Source: Rhynchopus euleeides
Taxonomy: Eukaryota > Euglenozoa > Diplonemea > Diplonemida > Diplonemidae
NCBI GenBank assembly: GCA_963210315.1
Contig: OY723290.1
Location: forward strand, 1 to 64,000
DNA: 64,000 bases
Reading direction: 5' to 3'
Part shown: piece after piece, positions 54,766-64,000 of the stretch
Layout: each line of letters opens with the position of its first letter
How positions within the stretch are numbered: the first letter of the stretch is position 1
The notes under the pieces: generated by a model
What the model saw: only the letters and a program-made list of their open reading frames with translations
The model's database searches: none
What the model was told of the DNA's origin: nothing
Program-made: the position numbers and the translations under genes

Positions 54766-55063
54766 CAAATGTCACCAAATTGGGCATCTATTTTTTGACT
54801 TTTTTCAACTGTTTGCAATGTTGAGTCAACATCTGCAAACATCCCTGTCAACTGTTGAATTGGTCACTATGTACTCTGCTCAGCAAGAAGTCTCGGTAAT
54901 CCGACGACTTTGCGAAATCGAGGCTCATCCGAGATGGAAAATCACAAAAAATCGCAGTGTCTTTTTCCCGTACAAAATCATGAAAAACCAAATGTCACCA
55001 AATTGGGCATCTATTTTTTGACTTTTTTCAACTGTTTGCAATGTTGAGTCAACATCTGCAAAC
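54766..55063. repeat. 75-bp direct repeats flanking a 148-bp spacer
   Basis: CAAATGTCACCAAATTGGGC and the following 55 bp occur at 54766-54840 and again at 54989-55063, identical by eye. The spacer (54841-54988) has no gene. This could be another insertion with a long TSD, or a segmental duplication. It starts one base beyond the right end of the hAT-like element. Confidence 0.9.
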
Positions 55064-55141
55064 AGTTGTGACAATCGCAAACCAACCAGTCGCAATAGTT
55101 TTGCTGGACAAAAAAGCGCCAGCGCTCACACGATGCAGCAT

Positions 55142-56365
55142 TTATGTTGCCAGCCCGACAGGGAGCACTGTGGTGTGGGCACCGTGGAACGCACCGAGGT
55201 GGAGCGCAGGGCACCCCATTTCTGCGTCGTTCTCGTTCAGGGCGCGAATGACATCGTGATAGGAGGCCTCCTCAGACAAGAGGTCCACACTCACAGGGCA
55301 GTCAACCGGTGATTTGTACTCGTCACTGCGGGGCTGTGCATCTGCCACCCAAACATTCGTAAGGCACTGTGCGACGGTTGGGCGCACAGTGGGTAGATGC
55401 GACAGCATCTGCTGCACGACATCACGCGCTGCCTGCGGGAGTAGGGGGTCAATGGAGCCACTTGATGCCAGCGGCAGCACAGCTGGGTGAGTCTTCATCA
55501 GCCGTCGCAGCTGCGCGAGGGAGGAGTTTGGCGTTCGCGCATAGGGCAGCCTCCCCGTCAGGATGACGAACCCTGTGACACCCGCGGCATAAACATCCAG
55601 CTTGAATAGGTCTTTGCCGGGCGAGTTCCATCCATCGAGGTCCAGCTTGTCACTCTCCACCTTCCCTGCGATTCCCTCCACAGCGAGGTACGAGGTAGTC
55701 CCTGCATCGGGTGTGGCCAGCACAGACCTCTCGTCGTGGAAGGGTGCCAGTGACTCCGACACTGGGGAGGAAAGCACATCTTGACCATCTGGGAAGCTTG
55801 AGGGTGGGCCAACGTACTTCCCAAGCCCGATGTCGATGAGGGTCGTGTGCAGCGTGGCGGGGTCTACGATGATGTTGGACGGCTTGACATCGCGATGCAC
55901 GATAGAGTGGTCGTGCAGGCAGCTCAGCGCACCAAGGAGCTGCTTCATCACATATGCCGCCTCACTCCCCTGCATGCGGCCGTCGGGCACGGTTTGGAGG
56001 TGTGCGTGAAGTGTCACGCCTGGGCACATGTTCATCACAAGATGCACGTGGTCACGGGTGAGCACGACCTCATGCGTTTTCACCAGACACTCATGACTCA
56101 GCACCACAGTGCTCGCAACCTCGACGAGGACGTGTCTGATGCGGCGGTCATTGCCAATGAGGCCCTTCTTCGAGATGCTCTTCACGGCAAAGGTGCGTCC
56201 GTCTTGGCGCTCGCAGCGCCTTACCTCGGCGAAGGTACCACGCCCCAACACACCTGGTGTGTCATCATGTTCCTCGGGTCTCACGGTGAACTCGTCAGAG
56301 ATGTCCTTCAGACAACGGCACCAGGGCTGAGCTTCCAGCCGTCTGTTCAACAGCTCCAGAGACAT
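55142..56365 (-). CDS. Serine/threonine protein kinase
   Basis: 407 aa from an ATG at 56365. The kinase domain is complete: glycine loop GRGTFAEV at 41-48, ATP-anchoring Lys 62 (FAVK), helix-C Glu near 82, catalytic loop HRDVKPSN at 157-164 and metal-binding DIG at 178-180 in place of the usual DFG. The activation segment is unusually long and Ser-rich (about 185-235), and APE is replaced by AVE. Residues ~255-345 form the C-lobe (LFKLDVYAAGVTGFVILTG). DLG/DIG variants are compatible with activity in several kinase groups. The architecture is CAMK/AGC-like but no subfamily can be named. It lies 154 bp downstream of the fusion gene on the same strand, and has no introns. Confidence 0.9.
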   Translation of the reverse strand: MSLELLNRRLEAQPWCRCLKDISDEFTVRPEEHDDTPGVLGRGTFAEVRRCERQDGRTFAVKSISKKGLIGNDRRIRHVLVEVASTVVLSHECLVKTHEVVLTRDHVHLVMNMCPGVTLHAHLQTVPDGRMQGSEAAYVMKQLLGALSCLHDHSIVHRDVKPSNIIVDPATLHTTLIDIGLGKYVGPPSSFPDGQDVLSSPVSESLAPFHDERSVLATPDAGTTSYLAVEGIAGKVESDKLDLDGWNSPGKDLFKLDVYAAGVTGFVILTGRLPYARTPNSSLAQLRRLMKTHPAVLPLASSGSIDPLLPQAARDVVQQMLSHLPTVRPTVAQCLTNVWVADAQPRSDEYKSPVDCPVSVDLLSEEASYHDVIRALNENDAEMGCPALHLGAFHGAHTTVLPVGLAT

Positions 56366-56519
56366 GTGTGCATCACCCCTGTGTGTGTGGATGCTTGCGG
56401 TGCATTGGCATGGTCCGCAATCAAGAATGACAGAAGAAGAAAGAGCAAAGGAATTCGGGGCGGGAGCAGCTGCTCGTGGTCAGACTGGCATTCGTATTAC
56501 GTTGTCAGCATGAAGGCGT

Positions 56520-59305
56520 CTATGCGTGCTGGTTCTTGACCTCTGTCAGCACTTCGTCAAGCGCAGCGCAGAAGACATCGACACACGAGTCGTCAAAAAC
56601 AATGGGGGGTTTAATCTTCAGGACGTTGTTGTAGGGGCCGTCTGTTGTTATGATGACACCCTTCTCCTTCATCGCGTTGCTCAGCGTGGGCGCCAGTGCC
56701 CAAGGCTCCCGTGTCTCCGGATTCTCGACAAGATCAACGCCGACGAAAAGCCCTTTGCCACGCACATCGCCCAGCTCAGGATGCTTTTTGCGCATCGACT
56801 TCAGGCGCGACAGGAAGTACTGGCCCGTGGTCAGCGCGTTTTCCATGAGCTTCTGCTCACGCACCACCCGGAGCACCGCCGAGCCAGTGACACAGGAGAC
56901 GGGGTTCCCTCCGAACGTGGCGAAGTACTCGAGGCCGGTGGCTGCGAAGGAATCAGCGATGGCCTTCTTGCACACGACAGCAGCCATGGGATGTCCGTTG
57001 CCAATGGGCTTGCCCAGGGTGACGATGTCCGGCGCCACGGCGCCACCCTGGCATTGGAAGGCCCACCAGTGCGTGCCGACACGCCCGAAGCCCACCTGCA
57101 CTTCATCGGCAATGCACAGGGCCCCGTGTTTCCGTGCGTGCTTGTGGCACTGGTCAAGCCACCCATCAGGGGGAATCACCTGACCCCCAACACCCATCAG
57201 CGACTCAGCCCAGAAAGCAGCCACATGCTTGTGCTCGGACTTCAGCTCCTGCAACTTTTCTTCAACCTCGTCTGCGTAGCGTGTGGCAAGGAGAGCCTCT
57301 TCAGCAGCGCGTTCGGGGCCGTCAACCACGTGCGTGACGTTGTACTTCCCACGGTAGACATCAGGCATGGCGACAAAGCTTGTCTGTGGTGGTGTTGGCA
57401 ACTGACCCTGGTCCTTGAACTTGTAGGGCGAAATGTCGATCAGTGCCTTGGAGTGGCCGTGATACGCATGGTCAACCACGAGCATGTGTGAACGCTTCGT
57501 GTGGGCGGTCGCAAGGCGGTATGCAAGGTCGTTCGCCTCCGTGCCGGAGTTGGTGAAGAACACCGTGTCCAGCCCCAGCTCGGGGGGGAAGGTCTCGAGC
57601 AGCTCTGAAGTGTAGTTCACGAGGGTGTCGCTCAGGAACCGGGTGTTTGTGTTCAGCTTCCTCATCTGATCCACAGCAGCCTCCACGACATCGTGTTGGC
57701 AGTGCCCAACATGGCACACGTTGTTGACACAGTCCAGGTACGGGGTGCCGTCCTCTGTAATGAGCCTGCTGCCTTCTCCTTTTGTGATCTTCAAAGGGCC
57801 CGACGGGGAGGACCTGAATTGCACAGACAGGGTCTTCGCACAGTGCTTGTCGCGGAAGTTCAGGATCTCTTCCACTGTGTGTGTTGGTTCGGGCACGGGA
57901 GCGGGAGCGGGGGGCAGTCTTGGAGACACAGCAGGGCTGGAGTTGCGGCTGGCCTGTCCTGGCGAGGGCAGCGGAGGCCCCATCCCCTTGAAGCGCCCCC
58001 ATGCCTTGAACACCGCCGCCATGTTGGGCGGGGGCCGACCCGCTGCAGCCTTCAGCCCGTTCGTTGCTGCGCGCAGCTGGTCGAACATCTCCTCGTCCTT
58101 CTCCACGTTGCACGCAACATGCAGAGCCTGTTGGTTTGATGATGCACACACCAGTCTGTTGGGGGACATACCTCGGCAGCATCCCACGGGGCGATGAGCG
58201 ACATGGCCAGCAGCAGGTCGCACGCGGGCTTCAGCGAGATCTCGCAGTACTCATGGTTCTCCGGCTGCAGCGCTGCTTCGTAAGCACTGATCACGATGGA
58301 GGTGCACAGACGGGCAGCGATGAGATGCCAGAGGATGCACAGCTCCCTTGACGACAAGGGGTGCTCATGGTGGTACGCCTCCACGGTGTACATGGCACTC
58401 ATCAGGATGCCCTCCAGGTCGGAGTGGCACATCAAGAAGTAGGCCAGCGCAATGGCAAGGTCGCACACAGCGGGGGACATAACGATGTCGCCGAAGTCCA
58501 GAATGCCTGAGACGACAAGGTGGGTGTCATCGCACTCCTCCACAAGCAGGTTGTAGTCGTTGGCGTCGCCGTACAGCACCTGCACCGGCAGTGCCGCGAG
58601 GGCAGGCTTCACCAGCTCCTCGAACCCCTGCATCCAAGATTCGATGCGGATCCTGCGTGCATCCTCTTTGATGCAGAAGGGCACAAGGGTCGAGATGTGG
58701 TCTGCCGCCTTGAGGTCCCAACGCAGGAAACGCACAGTGGCATGGATGCGCAGCCCCTTCAGCTGGGCGTCGATTAGACCGAGGCCGCGCCCAAGGCTTT
58801 GCAGCGTCTTTGGGTTCTGCTTCTGCCCGTTGCGACACTTCGCAAACACCTTCCCTGGCAGGAAAGAGATGAGACGCACCAGGTGCTTCGTCCCAGCACC
58901 GCAGGTCTCGTAGCGCCAGGTGTTGCCGTCATCGTTGGTGAAACATTTTGGGATCAGTGACCCGAGTTCATCGCACAGGTTGAGGCGGTGCATCACTGCG
59001 GCCTCCGCATCCAGGATGCTGGGGCTCTCGCAGCTGTTGGCAGCCTTCCAGACATACGACACAGTGTCGAAGCAGTCGTCATCACCGCCTGATGCACTGA
59101 GCGTGAGTTTGCGGTTCTGGTCAATGTAGCTCGGAAAGTGGTCGACATGTGTGTGCTGCAGAATCCAGTCCTGCAGTTCCTCGCGGGTCCGCGAGGTCAG
59201 GGACTCGCAGGAGGCGCCGACATGGTTCAGCACGAGTTGCGAATAGTTCGAGGCAAACGTCTGTTTTACCTCGTCATCCGTAAAGCGGGGGACCTGACCC
59301 CGCAT
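56520..59305 (-). CDS. Hydroxylysine kinase / class-III aminotransferase-fold phospho-lyase fusion
   Basis: The coding sequence is exon 1 (59305-58172, 378 codons), a 44-nt intron and exon 2 (58127-56520, 535 aa plus stop), giving a 913-aa protein. Residues ~1-375 are an APH-type small-molecule kinase like hydroxylysine kinase: VLYGDANDYNLLV at ~243-255 (catalytic Asp 247) and LDFGD at 269-273 (metal binding). A Pro/Ala linker covers ~420-460. Residues ~465-913 are a PLP class-III aminotransferase fold: SGTEAND at 572-578, DEVQVGFGR at 719-727, and PLP Lys 751 in TLGKPIGNG. The closest known functions are 5-phosphohydroxylysine and phosphoethanolamine phospho-lyases (PHYKPL/ETNPPL). Kinase and lyase act consecutively in hydroxylysine breakdown, so the protein would phosphorylate 5-hydroxylysine and then eliminate ammonia and phosphate. 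Substrates are inferred. Cytosolic or mitochondrial; no signal peptide. Confidence 0.87.
58128..58171 (-). other. 44-nt spliceosomal intron joining kinase and lyase exons
   Basis: On the minus strand the junction reads GCCGAG|GTATGTCCCCC ... AAACCAACAG|GCTCTG. The donor GTATGT and acceptor ACAG are canonical, and the intron is phase 0. Without splicing the kinase frame runs into unrelated codons and stops at 58052, and the lyase frame has no good start. With splicing, AAE joins ALHVACNVEK. Confidence 0.85.
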
Positions 59306-59588
59306 CAGATTGAGTCTGTGTGAGTGGTGTTCTGTGACGGGGCGGGAGACACCACAGCGGCCGCAAGGGGGGGGAGGAGGGGATGGGCTTCCGGACTAAC
59401 TCAGACTAGCAAGGCAGCGAGACTCCGCCTTCTTCTTCGTCTATTTCGCCTCAGTGAAGCACTCAGGCAGATTGCAAAAAAGGATGGCAATCACCCTCGT
59501 CAACACAAAGGACGCACAAATACACCTCCGCATCCGGCTACAAAGCGAAGACATTTGTTTGTTGTGTCGCATGCACCACTTCACATGA
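59306..59588. other. Intergenic segment upstream of the fusion gene
   Basis: It should contain the promoter of the fusion gene. No conserved element, repeat or ORF is recognised. Confidence 0.5.
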
Positions 59589-60733
59589 TTAAACCCTGTG
59601 CCTGGAATTTTGACCGAGTTAGATAAAATTTTCAGTGCAATCCTTCAGCACCTCCCCCCTAGATTTTTAGGTTTTCTTGACCCAATGGTCGAAATCTGCG
59701 ACATAGTGGAAATCCCGGGGACATGTCGAATCCGAAAATATTGGGTCAAAAAACCCCAGGGGGGACCCTTTGGTTTCACCCCCTGTTGGGGGGCCTGGTG
59801 GGCGTTCAGGTGAGCTGCGACCCTTCGGGTTCTGACAGAGTGCAGCAATGGTAATCAACCGTCGTGAACGTACTTTCGTGCCGGCATGGCTATCCATGGG
59901 CACCGTGGCATGTCGCCGCATCCGTTCCGATCACAAGCGCCAGAGGCAAATCAGAAGTCCTCTGGTCCAGTGCAGGCACCTGCGCTGCAGATACCCAAGG
60001 GACTGTTGTGCACAAAAATGCACACACAAGGACATCAACTGGCCGAGGCAATGCAGCTCGCAGCCTATCGATTCGATTCGGGGCACAAGCCTCACGAGCT
60101 GGTCACGCGATACCACGTTACTCTGCGTGGCGTATTCCGTGCAGCCGAAATGGCTTGGGCAGCAGTGCACAGGGACCTTCTGCTGCACTGCGACAGGACA
60201 ACCCAAGCACGTGCCGCGTACATCCAGAGGTGAAGTTGGATGAGGAAGATCAGTGGCTTCTGGGAGGAAGAGGGCGACCGCATCCACGTCGCGGATAACA
60301 CACTCAGCACACGAGCGGGCGTTGCAAGAAATCCCCCATGTGTAAACAGGGGAAATCGGGCTTTTAGGGGATCCTGGTCAGGAATAAAAATTTCCACACA
60401 TATTTTTCGACTTCCTGAGGCCAAAAACCGGTGTTCCTGGACCCAGATGTGACATCTGGATGACATAATAAAAATCCAGAGTGCCTTAGAGGCGCGCGGG
60501 ACATTTTTTTGGGGTTCGTGACTGGGGACCCCCTATTTTGGGGGATTTCCCGTAGGTGGAAAATGTCGATTTTCCGATTTTAAATCACTCTGGGGGCACC
60601 TGCGGGGCCATATTTTGCATTTTCAGACAGGGGGCCTATACCCTACAAACCCGATTTTCGGGTTTTTTGACCATTTTATGCCTTGTGCGAAAACGTGATA
60701 TTTTTTGGACAAAATTCCAGGCACAGGGTTTTA
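59589..60733. mobile_element. Inverted-repeat element, ~1.1 kb, unclassified
   Basis: The left end TTAAACCCTGTGCCTGGAAT faces a near-perfect complement at 60711-60733 (ATTCCAGGCACAGGGTTTTA), about 22 of 23 positions. The outer ~250 bp on each side are AT-rich with TTTTTTGACC-type words in both. The interior (about 59820-60300) has plausible coding pieces: a helical HELVTRYHVTLRGVFRAAEM stretch and a Cys-rich RSPLVQCRHLRCRYPRDC stretch in another frame. No transposase family was recognised and no TSD matched. Confidence 0.6.
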
Positions 60734-61650
60734 AGAAATCAGGATGTCCCACTGACAAGCCACCACCAGGCAGTGACTGTGCTGGATGTAAACCTAGCCG
60801 GTGCATGGCACACATGTGTCGCGGGCCATGTCCCCGAACCAGTAAAAGGGATGAAAATGCCTGTCCCTTGGGCGCCTTCAAACACCACACGGGGAGGAAG
60901 AAATACGCTGTTCTGGGCGAAGCACGGCAGCATCATCAGTCACGATGACCGCGCATCTCCGCTGAAGAAATGAGAGTGACGGATCATGATTGATTTAGTG
61001 TTCGCCTGCAGTGAATGAAACTGGATGGTAGGCAACCAGACCGTCCAGGTGGCCAGCAGGCCCAGTCTGCAGGTGGACAAGGGAACATCGGGGAAGGAGA
61101 AAAGATTCGTTTGCTGGTTCGGTCTTCATAAGTGTTGCGGGGGGGAGGGGAGCAAGAGAATTGCGTTTTCTCCAACAAAAAGGGGAGGATAGCGTTTAAA
61201 ATACGTTCAAGGTGTGATCGGGACCCCCCTATGACCACACCGGACAACGTGTTACGTTTTAGAACGTTTCATTTTATCAAAACGGCACAACTTCAAAAAA
61301 ACGCGTATTGGGAACGTTTTTGGGGCTTAGGGTTTTGCACAGAGGGAAATCATACATCGACGAGGAGTTCATCACGCCGCACTGCAAGCATTGCCCGTGT
61401 GAATCTCCTCCAGGTATATGATGACGACGCAAAGAATATAAACGCGACTACTTTGTACTATCAGCATGAATCCTAAATCCTGTGCAGACTCGCGTTTTTG
61501 AAGTGCTTCCTGAACTGAGAGCTCTGTTGACGACACTCGAAACAAAATTGAACAAGTGCCTTCTTAGAGAAGGTACCTCTGCACGCACGACACTGCGACA
61601 GCCAACACAGGAAGCAAGAAAACTGTTTCGGGGTCAGAGTTATCTTGGCT
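60734..61650. other. Intergenic segment with a Cys-rich coding-like piece
   Basis: A plus-strand frame at about 60756-60948 reads CAGCKPSRCMAHMC, CPRTSKRDENACPLG and a basic end. Its Cys spacing loosely resembles the Cys-rich stretch inside the neighbouring inverted-repeat element, so it may be a decayed zinc-finger fragment. The remaining ~700 bp to the BTB gene hold nothing recognisable. Confidence 0.35.
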
Positions 61651-63897
61651 TCACTCGACACGAAGGGAGGCGTTGTGAAGCACACCGTACAGCTCCACTT
61701 GGGCGACCATCAACTCCACCTGCTCATCCTCACGCACAATCTTAAACTCCGAGGCTGCATCTAATCCTTGCACCTCAAACACGGCAGACGCATAGGGGCT
61801 GGAGAGGGTGTGCTGCCCGACCCGCCTGTCGAGGCACGCCCACTGTTCACTATCCGTGGCTTTGGCAAAGAATCCCCAACTGCGCAGTGAATCCTCATAT
61901 GCACCCAGCTTAATCTCGTAGTGTGTCACACCAAGGGACATGCCTGCGTTGAGGACAAAGTGCAAGAACGGTTTCGGATTTGCAGCAGTAGCAGTGCAGA
62001 GGATCTTTGGCGTTCCCGCAAAGAGCTTCCACCCAGCAGACAGTGGGTTCTTCGGAGAGCTGCTCCTGACTGTGACCAGGCCGCTACGCACAGGGTTGCC
62101 CCCGATCCTCTCACGGCAGATCCCAAACACCCCGTGGCTCCCAGGCTTCAGCCGCATGGCGGTGCTCGGAATGTCATCGTCAGAGTTTTCGCTGCTGACA
62201 CTGACCGCGTCCACATCGCACTCGCTGCTGTCATCGGGATGTGTTGCTGTTCGCTCGTCTTCGGAGAACGAGGAGTGCAACTCTGAGATCCACATCTCGT
62301 CCGACGTGGGGCACAGCCTCTCGGCCTCGATGTTGTGCTTGATGTACGCTGCAGTGAAGTCCTGCACACGCTGTGCGGGCGCTGTCTTGAGCGTCTGTGC
62401 TTCAAGGCGTGTCACCTCCGCCAGGACGTCGACAGGGAGCGACAGGAGATGGTCACGCTCTGTGCTGGACACGAGGACCGACGAGAAGTTGCGGACAAGG
62501 TAGGCCACCAGGTTCTGTCGCAGGGCAGGGAGCGGGAGGTAGGAGGCAGCATCGCACAGCAGCACCAGCTCTTGCACAGGGAGCGGGTCTTTGTCGTTGA
62601 TGCGAGACGAAAGCAGGTGCTGTGAGAAGGACACAGCGGAGTGCACGCCGTACTTCTTGCACTCCTCGGTGAATGCCAGCAGAGAATACGTCGAAAGGAA
62701 AGGCAGCACGCCGCTCAGGTCGTTGAAGTCGTAGCCAAGTCCACTGCAGTACAACGCCTCAAGCAGCACATGCCCGAGGGGCCTGCTCCTGTCGCACACC
62801 TGCAGGTCGAACACTAGCTGGCTGCTGCTGCTCTCTTCACTCATCACTGCGCTGTCACCTGTGAACATGGCGGCAATGTACTCGTTCCGCAGTAACAGCC
62901 CAAGGTGGGCCCTGAGAGACGTGCTGTCGGTGCACGTGCGGCAAAGCATGGTCACGTCACCCCCATCCGTGGCGAGGTAGTACTTCAACTGCATCTTCTG
63001 CAGGTTGTGTGGGTCTGTGCCGAAGAGGGTTGATGTGAAAGACACAGGAACTGCCCCCCTCAGAATGCCCCTGTACCACGCCTCGAAATCACAGTCGCTC
63101 AGCACGTCGCTTTCAGGGAACGTGATGTGAATGGCGGTGTCGGAGTGCTCCACGGAGACAAGCACAGAGCCCTTCAGCGACGTCAGCAGCTCCTCCGTAC
63201 GCGTGCCGCTGTGCTGTCGGTGGCACACCCTGTTGAAGAACTTCCCGGAGCAAAGCAGGGCGAGGCGCTGGCAGCGGAACACACGGCTGCCCCCGCGGCT
63301 GCCTGTAGCGCAGCTCACCAGCACAGTGTCTTCGCTCTCAGGCGCACGTGGGGCGTGCCCCCTGCAAGCAACGGGTGCCCAGACGTGGATCTCGTGCAGT
63401 GGGCTGTGGTGCACACGGACTCTGCGGAAGTCCAGGTCTGAGTTCCAGGAGGTGAAGCCTATGCGAGTGAGGAGGCGGTCGTGCATCACGTCTGTGCGGG
63501 AGAGGAGCGCTGTTGCTCTGCACGGTGCGCCTGTACCGCAGCTGATGGACGTGACACCCTTCATCTTGTTGCTGCGCACGTTAACCCACAGCGTGACGTA
63601 CTTATGTGGGGAGAGCAGCTTGTCATGCTTGCGGCAGGCCAGGCCGTGCCCCCTCCGCTCGATCAGCGTCTTGGAGTTCCTGTAGTTGGCGAAGCGGATG
63701 AAAAAGACGGGACGCATGGAGGCAGGGCCCTCCCGGGTATCCCCAACCTCCTCGTCGTCGGTGATGATGACGCCGGCATCCGTCTCGCCCTTCACGTCGA
63801 ACATCAACAGGAACCCAGCATCGCCTGAAGCGTTGTCCACCCAGTGGAACCGCGTTTCGTACGACGCAGTGACGCTGAAGTCACCGAGAGCCTTCAT
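61651..63897 (-). CDS. FAMeT-BTB-BACK-discoidin-like protein
   Basis: 748 aa from the ATG at 63897 (MKALGDFS). The frame is open further upstream to near the window edge, so the true start may lie beyond. Residues ~5-170 resemble the N-terminal domain of farnesoic acid O-methyltransferase-like proteins (KYVTLWVNVRSNKMKGVTSI, IGFTSWNSDLDFRRVRVH). Residues ~310-418 are a BTB/POZ domain (GGDVTMLCRTCTDSTSLRAH, LLRNEYIAAMFTG, LLEALYCSGLGY), followed by a BACK-like helical region (~423-523) and an acidic Ser-rich linker. The C-terminus (~585-748) resembles a discoidin/F5-8C beta-sandwich as in BTBD9 (HYEIKLGAY, SEFKIVREDEQVELM, AQVELYG). BTB-BACK proteins are often Cullin-3 substrate adaptors; the substrate is unknown. 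Intact and intronless. Confidence 0.8.
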   Translation of the reverse strand: MKALGDFSVTASYETRFHWVDNASGDAGFLLMFDVKGETDAGVIITDDEEVGDTREGPASMRPVFFIRFANYRNSKTLIERRGHGLACRKHDKLLSPHKYVTLWVNVRSNKMKGVTSISCGTGAPCRATALLSRTDVMHDRLLTRIGFTSWNSDLDFRRVRVHHSPLHEIHVWAPVACRGHAPRAPESEDTVLVSCATGSRGGSRVFRCQRLALLCSGKFFNRVCHRQHSGTRTEELLTSLKGSVLVSVEHSDTAIHITFPESDVLSDCDFEAWYRGILRGAVPVSFTSTLFGTDPHNLQKMQLKYYLATDGGDVTMLCRTCTDSTSLRAHLGLLLRNEYIAAMFTGDSAVMSEESSSSQLVFDLQVCDRSRPLGHVLLEALYCSGLGYDFNDLSGVLPFLSTYSLLAFTEECKKYGVHSAVSFSQHLLSSRINDKDPLPVQELVLLCDAASYLPLPALRQNLVAYLVRNFSSVLVSSTERDHLLSLPVDVLAEVTRLEAQTLKTAPAQRVQDFTAAYIKHNIEAERLCPTSDEMWISELHSSFSEDERTATHPDDSSECDVDAVSVSSENSDDDIPSTAMRLKPGSHGVFGICRERIGGNPVRSGLVTVRSSSPKNPLSAGWKLFAGTPKILCTATAANPKPFLHFVLNAGMSLGVTHYEIKLGAYEDSLRSWGFFAKATDSEQWACLDRRVGQHTLSSPYASAVFEVQGLDAASEFKIVREDEQVELMVAQVELYGVLHNASLRVE

Positions 63898-64000
63898 TCT
63901 CCCGTGCCCGAAGGGCACAGGAATGCGACGCCACGACGCAGCAAGCCTCTAGGCCCTGGAGGAGGCATGTGTGGTGCGATGCTAGATGTGGCAGGTGGTG
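63898..64000. other. Window edge upstream of the BTB gene
   Basis: The 103 bp contain the region immediately 5' of the BTB gene start. No promoter motif was recognised and the gene could extend further right through an upstream exon. Confidence 0.4.

Noticed and set aside
58052..58223. Two separate overlapping genes (kinase, then aminotransferase)
   Set aside because: A canonical 44-nt intron joins them in phase, and neither has a sensible end or start without it.

Overview
The window is GC-rich nuclear DNA from a eukaryote, probably a free-living protist. It holds hAT-type DNA transposons, poly(A)-tailed retroposons with target-site duplications (TSDs), long satellite arrays, a short GT-AG intron, and secreted proteins with CUB, EGF-like and WD40 domains joined by Thr/Pro/Ala linkers. 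The host genes are long, intron-poor frames. I cannot name the species. No rRNA, tRNA, CRISPR array or bacterial operon is visible.

Layout. (1) 1-7674 is an octamer satellite (about 825 perfect copies, then a 24-copy island) with a 56-bp perfect inverted repeat between the arrays. (2) 7.7-17.0 kb is a retroelement graveyard. A minus-strand LINE remnant has a reverse-transcriptase piece, a 3' UTR and a poly(A) tail. It carries two nested copies of an unclassified ~1.1-kb retroposon, called U here. Next comes a plus-strand retroelement encoding an OTU-type cysteine protease domain plus a zinc finger, split by a third U copy. (3) 17.3-30.6 kb is a 31-bp minisatellite of about 222 copies, interrupted by a 6.4-kb hAT transposon flanked by a perfect 8-bp TSD. 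The hAT transposase is itself split by U, D and C retroposons nested up to four levels deep. (4) 30.6-37 kb holds a deleted U copy, a 32-bp minisatellite, a second OTU/zinc-finger retroelement with a 10-bp TSD and poly(A), and a fold-back element with ~365-bp arms. (5) 38-64 kb is the gene-bearing part. All recognisable genes there are on the minus strand: a subtilisin-CUB-EGF-TM protein that is probably a pseudogene, a secreted two-propeller WD40 protein, a small coiled-coil protein, a PPR-like protein, a Ser/Thr kinase, a hydroxylysine kinase/phospho-lyase fusion, and a FAMeT-BTB-discoidin-like protein. A 3.6-kb hAT-like element with long inverted repeats lies between the PPR-like gene and the kinase.

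Most notable observations. Two enzymes of one pathway appear to be joined in a single gene by a 44-nt GT-AG intron, so they are one polypeptide rather than two neighbouring genes. The nested insertions can be put in order of age, because each carries its own TSD. Those TSDs run from 8 to 208 bp, which points to target-primed reverse transcription for U, C and D. The subtilisin-like gene has lost its catalytic Asp at the exact point of a frame break. Near its C-terminus it carries an insertion whose 27-bp TSD would by itself supply GT and AG splice sites.

Family names U, B, C and D are labels used only in this report.
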